The position numbers and the translations under genes were made by a program. From positions 2,480,803-2,544,802 of the forward strand of contig CM071599.1 in NCBI GenBank assembly GCA_036435485.1: a DNA stretch of 64,000 bases. Direction: 5' to 3'. The notes beneath the pieces are model-generated. The model worked only from the letters and a program-made list of their open reading frames with translations, was not told where the DNA came from and did no database searches. Positions 57,955 to 64,000 of the stretch are shown here, in pieces. The DNA is from Saposhnikovia divaricata (Eukaryota > Streptophyta > Magnoliopsida > Apiales > Apiaceae). Within the stretch, counting starts at the first letter, position 1, and the number at the start of each line of letters is the position of its first letter.

Positions 57955-58026
<72 letters not shown>
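57955..58026. repeat. (TA)n microsatellite
   Basis: About 36 TA units between two foldback elements. Confidence 0.95.
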
Positions 58027-58028
<2 letters not shown>

Positions 58029-60350
58029 TAGAGATCTAGAGAAAACTAGTTTAGATAGAAAACTTAGAGAACCCATCTTAACCATCTATTTATATTTAGA
58101 TTTTGTTTCCAAATTTAAGTAATCTAGAATGTACCATAATTAAAAAATCATTCAAGATTGTGATTTTGCTAATTATGATTGATTGAACTAATTAATTTAA
58201 GATTCTATAGTCTTTATTACCTAAGTTAACTTGATTATTACTTATATTTTATTTTATTTTGAATAATCATCAAAGTTGAACACATCTGAAAATATTTAGT
58301 AGAACACATGAAATTAAATAATATCTTATTGTTAGACACTCAATAGAATCTTAATATCTCACTTAGAACACTCAATGAAATCGTAATATTTTAGTAAAAT
58401 ACTTAGTAGAACACCTAGTTGAATCTTAATAAATTTAAATTAGATTTTATTAAAAAATAATTATGAAACGCTCGATAGAACACATGGTAAAATCTTATTA
58501 TTGTTTTATAATAATATAAATTAAATTAATTTTTATTTGACTAATAATTTATATAAAAATTGTGGAACACTTAATAAAATCTTAAAAGAAAACTTGAATG
58601 AATTTTGGAAGAACGCATAAAAAGTACTTATGAGAATCTAATTTAAAATTCGACAAACGAAACATTTAAAAGAATCTTAGAAGAAAACATGTTGAATAGT
58701 TGAATCTTAATAAATTTTTATTAAATTTTATCTTAAAATAATTAGTGAAACACTCAATAGAACACATGGTAGAATCTTATTATTGTTTTATAATAATATC
58801 GATTAAATTAAATTTTATTTAACTAATAATTTATATAACATTTGTGGAACACTTAATAGAATCTTAAAAGAACACGTGAATCTAAACATTTAGTAGAACA
58901 CATAAAAAAAATATCTTACTATAAAACACTCAATAGAATCTTCATATCTCACTTAGTAGAACACTGAGTAAAATCGTAATATCTCACATAGTAGAACACT
59001 TATTGAAATCTTAATATCTTAGTAGAACACTTAGTTGAATCTTAATAAATTTAAATTAAATTGTTTTTTTTAAAATAATTAATAAAACACTCAATAGAAC
59101 ACATTGTAGAATCTTATTATTGTTTAATAATAACATAAACTAAATTTAATTTAATTTAACTAATAACTTTTATAAAATTTGTGGAACACTTCTTAAAAGA
59201 ACACCGAATCTTGAAAGATTACTTAAAAAATGTTTATGAGAATCAAATTTAAGCGTATTTTAAGTGTTCTTATTAGATTCACTCAGGTGTTCTTTTAAGA
59301 TTATATTAAATGGTCCTCAAATTTTATATAAATTATTAGTTAAATAACATTTACTTTATTCTATATTATTATAAAACAATTAGAAGAGTGTTCTATTGAG
59401 TGTTTCATTAATTACTTTAAAATAAATTTAATATAAATTTATTAAGATTCAACTATTAAACATATGTTCTTCTAAGATTCTTTTAAGTGTTTAATTTATT
59501 TTAATTTTAAATTATATTCTCTTAAGAATTTTTTAAGTGTTCTTTCAAGTTTCAAGATTACTCGAGTGTTCTTTTAAGATTACTATTAAGGTTTTCACAA
59601 ATCTAATTTTAGTTATTAGTTAAATAAAATTTAATTTAATTTATATTATTATAAAACAATAATAAAATTCTATCATGTATTCTATTGAGTGTTTTATTAA
59701 TTATTTTAAGATAGGATTTAATAAAAAAAATTAAAAATAAGATTCAACTAAATGTTCTATTAAATGTTGTTTTAAGATACTTTCATGTGTTCCATTTGTT
59801 AAATTTTAAATTAAATTCTCTTAAGCGTTTTTAAGTGTTCTTCGAAGATTCACTCAAGTGTTCTTTTAAGATTCTATTAGGTGTTTCACAAATCTTATAT
59901 AAATTATTAATTAATTTTTTTTTAATTTTATTAATCTGTAATGATTAATATAATGTCAGCGAAGGGTGAATTAAAATTTAAAATAATGCAACATTTTTAT
60001 TAAAACACTTAATAAAATCTTGATTATTTCCTTAACTGGACATATCATGAATTGCATAATGAAGATTTTGATGTTTAATAAATTAAATAATGATGATTTT
60101 GTTAATTTGGTAAGTAAAAGTCAATTACTATTTTAAGGAAATAATTTGAAACATGCATTTATTGTTTAGGTTAATAATTAAGGAAATAATTTGAAAGATT
60201 ATTAATTCAAATGATTTTTCCGTATATCCATTTAACCATAATCAGGTGAATATAGTGAAATCATTTCAACCGTCCAAATGATATTAAATCAAGGAACCAC
60301 AAAGGTACCTTAAGTTTTCTCCATAAAAAAGTTTTCTCTTGAACAACTCG

Positions 60351-60351
<1 letters not shown>
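58027..60351. mobile_element. 2.3-kb inverted-repeat element in TA microsatellite
   Basis: The ends are similar inverted repeats (AGAGAAAACTAGTTTAGATAG against inverted AGAGAAAACTTTTTTATGGAG, both followed by AAAACTTA). The left half is packed with GAACACTTAATAGAATCTTA-like words and the right half, from about 59260, with their reverse complement (TAAGATTCTATTGAGTGTTC), making a degenerate palindrome with arms near 1 kb. No protein frame. Superfamily unknown. Confidence 0.75.

Positions 60352-60417
<66 letters not shown>
60352..60417. repeat. (TA)n microsatellite
   Basis: About 33 TA units, right flank of the element above. Confidence 0.95.
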
Positions 60418-60418
<1 letters not shown>

Positions 60419-60684
60419 AGGGTCCTTTTAAATTAGAGATCGTGTTTAATAGGGTTCTTCACACATCCTAATTTATAACCTCATACAGATATTGTCGTCA
60501 ATGACAAAATTATTTGACTTAAAATTCTAGAAGAATTTATATATAAAAAAAATTTGAGACAGACTAATAAATTTGACAGAGGAAAGAACTCAAGTCCAAT
60601 TTTTAGAACAAATATTCATATAAACCTAAATGGTCAAAAAACAATAATTTCTTGTTTTCCCAATCAAATCAATTTATTAGGCTT
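60418..60684. other. Intergenic
   Basis: It starts GAGGGTCCTTTTAAATTAGAGA right after the TA run, which could be one end of another TA-targeting element, but no partner end was found. Confidence 0.35.
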
Positions 60685-61079
60685 TTAGAGCATCTCCAAT
60701 GGCGTTAGCTAAAAATGATTGGTTAAATTACATAAAATATTGATTATGTAAAATTTGTCGAATCTGTAAGACATTGTGTTCCGAGGGTATTCGCTATTAA
60801 TGATTGACTATATTTTAAAAATGGTATGTTATTAATATTTCAAGTTGTTAGTAATGGAATATATAATTTTAACATAGAAATAAGTGATGTGACAATTCAC
60901 TACTGGTCACTACAGGTTTCTAGAGGTTCGATAAATATAGCCAACATCAAGAGATTATCTATAATTATAGACAAGGGTTTTGTCTCATTGGAGTGCAAAT
61001 TTTTTTACACATTCTTTATAATTTTTATTTATGGTAATTAATTTTAAATTTTACCTAAGAGGTCTCTCCCATTCTCTTA
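60685..61079. mobile_element. Tourist-like MITE, copy 1 (TTA TSD)
   Basis: TTA flanks GAGCATCTCCAATGGCG at the left and ...CATTCTC at the right. 389 bp, about 90 percent like copy 2. The TTA target and GAGCATC end fit PIF/Harbinger (Tourist) MITEs. The open frame inside is chance. Confidence 0.75.
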
Positions 61080-62720
61080 GTTAACAAATGCAGTTATATA
61101 TCTTCGTCTGTAATGAATGCTCGTTTGAACAATAAATGACTTTGACGTAACATTTTGCACCGATCGTGATTAGTTTCAACTTTCATTATGTAACATATAA
61201 ATCTATATAAACAACTACTTATATAAATTTATAGAAAGCAGAGAGTAGACACAAATTTATATAAATCTTGATTTCAAATAAATGGTATTTTCAAATTTTT
61301 ATTGAATACTTGATCGTATATTGAACCCATAATTACATACATTTTATTATGCAATTCGTGTAAATTATGCATTTTGAGTTGTATTAAAATATTTTAACAA
61401 ATAAAAACAACTACTTATTCAAAATAAACACATAATTGTCGAAAAGGCCAGCTACCAGTGATAAAGGAAATGCGTAGTATACTACTACTTCATCATGATG
61501 GTGAAATTTGAAAAGATTTAATAGACTATATATGAAGTGGGTAGTTTACTATTTATTTTTTGATGGCGAAATTTTGTTTTAGTTAGCGTATCGAATTTTA
61601 TAACTAATGAAAAAGAAATAGGTTTTTTAAATATCAAAGAATGCAAATACGTATTACATTTTGTTGATCTTTCTAAAGAAAAGACCTTCTAAAGTTAACA
61701 AAGAAATATTTCCTTAAAAAAAGAGAAGTAATTAAACTAAAAATAAAATAAAAAAATTATAAATTTTGATATTCAACCCCGATCCTCATATCTAGAAGAT
61801 TACTGTATTAAAACCTAAGTATATGAGTGTAGCTTAAAGTTCAAAGTATAGGGAAATTTAATAGTTGATTATCAAAAAAAAAAATTAATAGTTATATTGT
61901 GATAACGTTTTTTAGTGTCAACATGTTTCAATTGTATTATTTTTTCTAGAAGGTACTATTGAAAATTATAATCTCGACATTTTTTTTGTAGCACTAATTT
62001 CAGTATGTGATATGATTCTATTAAGTTACGGTTGTCCAAAAATCTTAAAATATTAGCTAATCGAATTTATTAGAATCATATCACATATTCAACGAATATT
62101 TACAAAACAATATAGAGATAATCAAATAATATTAATCAAACATATATGAACGAATTTAAGTTTTCCAAACTGTTTTAAGCAAGTACGACAAAATATGATA
62201 ATTAAGTAAAATTAAAATTCTTTTTTATATAAATACAAGTTTTATTTAGTTTTGACGAATGAAATTAGTGAGCAGTAGAGATGGATTCATTTTCAGGAGT
62301 AACCATTGTTCTAAACATTCCTAATTCAGTCGATTAATTTCCGATTAATCTCTACAAGATGTTTAATTGATTCGCTTTTTAAAATTCCCGATTAATTTTT
62401 ATGAGTATTTCTTGATCGAAATATTTATAATAATTATTAGACTAAAAATAATATATTAATCAAAATATGATACTTAATAAATAACTAAAAATAATATATT
62501 AATTTTTATGAGTATTTCTTGATCGAAATATTTATATATTTTATGATATGATAAAAATATGATACTTAATAAATAACTAATAGAATTAAAATAATATATT
62601 AAATAATATTATAATATTAAAATACATCTAATTTTTATTCCGATTAATTAATCTTTCCGATTAATTTCCGATTCTTTTACCGATCTTGTCCTATACCAAT
62701 TTATGTAATAAATAGAGCTG
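61080..62720. other. AT-rich intergenic DNA
   Basis: No gene. Bases near 62393 and 62500 repeat TTAATTTTTATGAGTATTTC in a local duplication of about 107 bases. Confidence 0.5.
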
Positions 62721-63094
62721 TTAGAGCATCTCCAATGGCGTTAGCTAAAAATGATTGGCTAAATTACATAAAATATTGATTATGTAAAATTTGTCGAACC
62801 TGTGTTCCGATGGTATTGGCTATAACGATTGGTTATATTTTAAAAATGGTATGTTATTAATATTTCAAGTTGTTATTAATGGAATATATAATTTTAATAT
62901 AGAAATAATTGATGTGACAATTCACTACAGGTCTCTAGAGGTTCGACAAATATAGCCAACATCAATAGATTATCTATAATTATAGACAAGGGTTTTGTCC
63001 CATTGGAGTGCAAAATTTTTTACACATTCTTTATAATTCTTATTTATGGTAATTAATTTTAAATTTTAGCTAAGAGGTCCCTCCGATGCTCTTA
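62721..63094. mobile_element. Tourist-like MITE, copy 2 (TTA TSD)
   Basis: TTA (62721-62723 and 63092-63094) flanks a 368-bp element with ends GAGCATCTCCAATGG and inverted GAGCATCGGAGGGAC. It is the less damaged of the two copies at its right end. Confidence 0.8.
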
Positions 63095-64000
63095 GAGTTT
63101 AGGCTGTTTAGCATATCGACAGCAATAATTAATTTATTTAGTTCAAAATTCAAATCCGTTACTCCCACGCATGCATGTCGATCTGGATATATAATCAATC
63201 ACGTTACACTTTTCTAAACACAATACAAAATATGTTCAAGTTGTATTATTTTTCTGACTTTTTTGAAGCATAATCAAGTTGTATTATTTATCTGCTTTTT
63301 TGAAGCATAGTCCATGTGACACGAAAGAATAACCCTAAATTGTGGGAACAAAATATTAGGAGATCTCTTATGAAGTTGTGAAAGGGAACGATGAGTTGAA
63401 CAAATAAATGAAAAAGGTTAGAAATTTTAAAAAGTTGTTCCAAAAAATCTTCTAAATATTTATGTATTCTTGTTTAATTAATAATTTTTTTAATAAAAAT
63501 ATGAGATCTCACGTGTATATATATGCGTACATAAATTAAAATATGCCCACATCATTTTGTATATAGGTATTTTTGAATTTTCTAACATTATTCCAAATGA
63601 ATTAGAGTGTGTTTAACATTACTTTTGTCTTGTTACAAACAATAACAAGCGTTTGGTAAAATTTAAAAACTACTTTTCTAAAAAGTGTTTTTAGCCTAAA
63701 AGCTGCTTTTAGAGAAAGCAGTCCACTATGTTTTTGAAAAAAAATTATTTTTCAACTTTTGCGCGAAGCAGGTTTCAACATCAAACTTCACCAAAAATAT
63801 TATTTTATTATTTGTTTACATCAAAACATACATATATAAAAAATATTACCAAACAAACTTCAATTTTTTACAACAGTACTTTTTTTCACCGACACTTTTT
63901 TAATAAAACAATAATTTTTAACATTAATCCCAAATAGAGCCTTAATTTGGAGAAAACACGAGAAAGTGGCCCAAAAAATGGGTGAAAGAAAAATGGGAGT
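63095..64000. other. AT-rich intergenic DNA with possible hAT-like MITE
   Basis: From about 63650 (GCGTTTGGTAAAATTTAAAAA, AAAAGTGTTTTTAGCC) to about 63940 (CCCAAATAGAGCC) the sequence resembles common TTTGG-ended hAT MITEs, but TIRs and TSD were not fixed. Confidence 0.35.

Overview
This window is nuclear DNA of a flowering plant, almost certainly a eudicot. It is AT-rich and holds one intron-containing plant AGC-VIII protein kinase gene in a dense nest of plant retrotransposons, Helitron-like ends and MITEs. The species cannot be read from the sequence; an asterid such as an Apiaceae is only an impression. There are no bacterial-style operons and no CRISPR array.

Region 1-20 kb is a nest. 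The oldest layer seen is a relic of an endogenous caulimovirus-like element (about 17.65-20.0 kb), itself split by a MITE, a (TA)n expansion and a 9-bp-TSD Mutator-like element. A SIRE/Maximus-type Copia (1089-17649, plus strand, 5' part missing) lies against it, with decayed pol, a second env-like ORF and a 1.5-kb 3' LTR. A minus-strand Copia-type LTR (1-1088) interrupts its integrase. A Tat-like Gypsy (8120-15350) interrupts its second ORF, with 498-bp LTRs that differ at one base by eye and a 5-bp TSD. That Gypsy has an open gag-protease frame but only scrambled pol scraps, followed by three different tandem arrays built of small palindromes.

Region 20-29 kb holds a 1.45-kb direct duplication of pseudogene-like sequence (20.8-22.3 and 22.9-24.4 kb). 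It is followed by the only convincing host gene, a D6PK-like kinase on the minus strand (27526-25546, two coding exons, 587 aa), with CT-rich microsatellites upstream of its start.

Region 29-42 kb is a second Copia element (29233-42170), disrupted in gag by an Athila-type Gypsy (30534-38601; 1486-bp LTRs, TSD CTTAG) that lacks reverse transcriptase and integrase core. Region 42-44.6 kb has an Emigrant-like element with TA target site and a hAT-type element with an 8-bp TSD.

Region 44.6-57.5 kb is a run of five non-autonomous Helitron-like units, all showing their hairpin-CTAG 3' end on the minus strand. Region 57.5-60.4 kb has two foldback elements lodged in (TA)n microsatellite. The last 3.6 kb hold two Tourist-like MITEs with TTA target sites and otherwise featureless AT-rich DNA. 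The only likely working cellular gene is the kinase; the Tat element is the mobile element that looks most recently active, presumably moved in trans.
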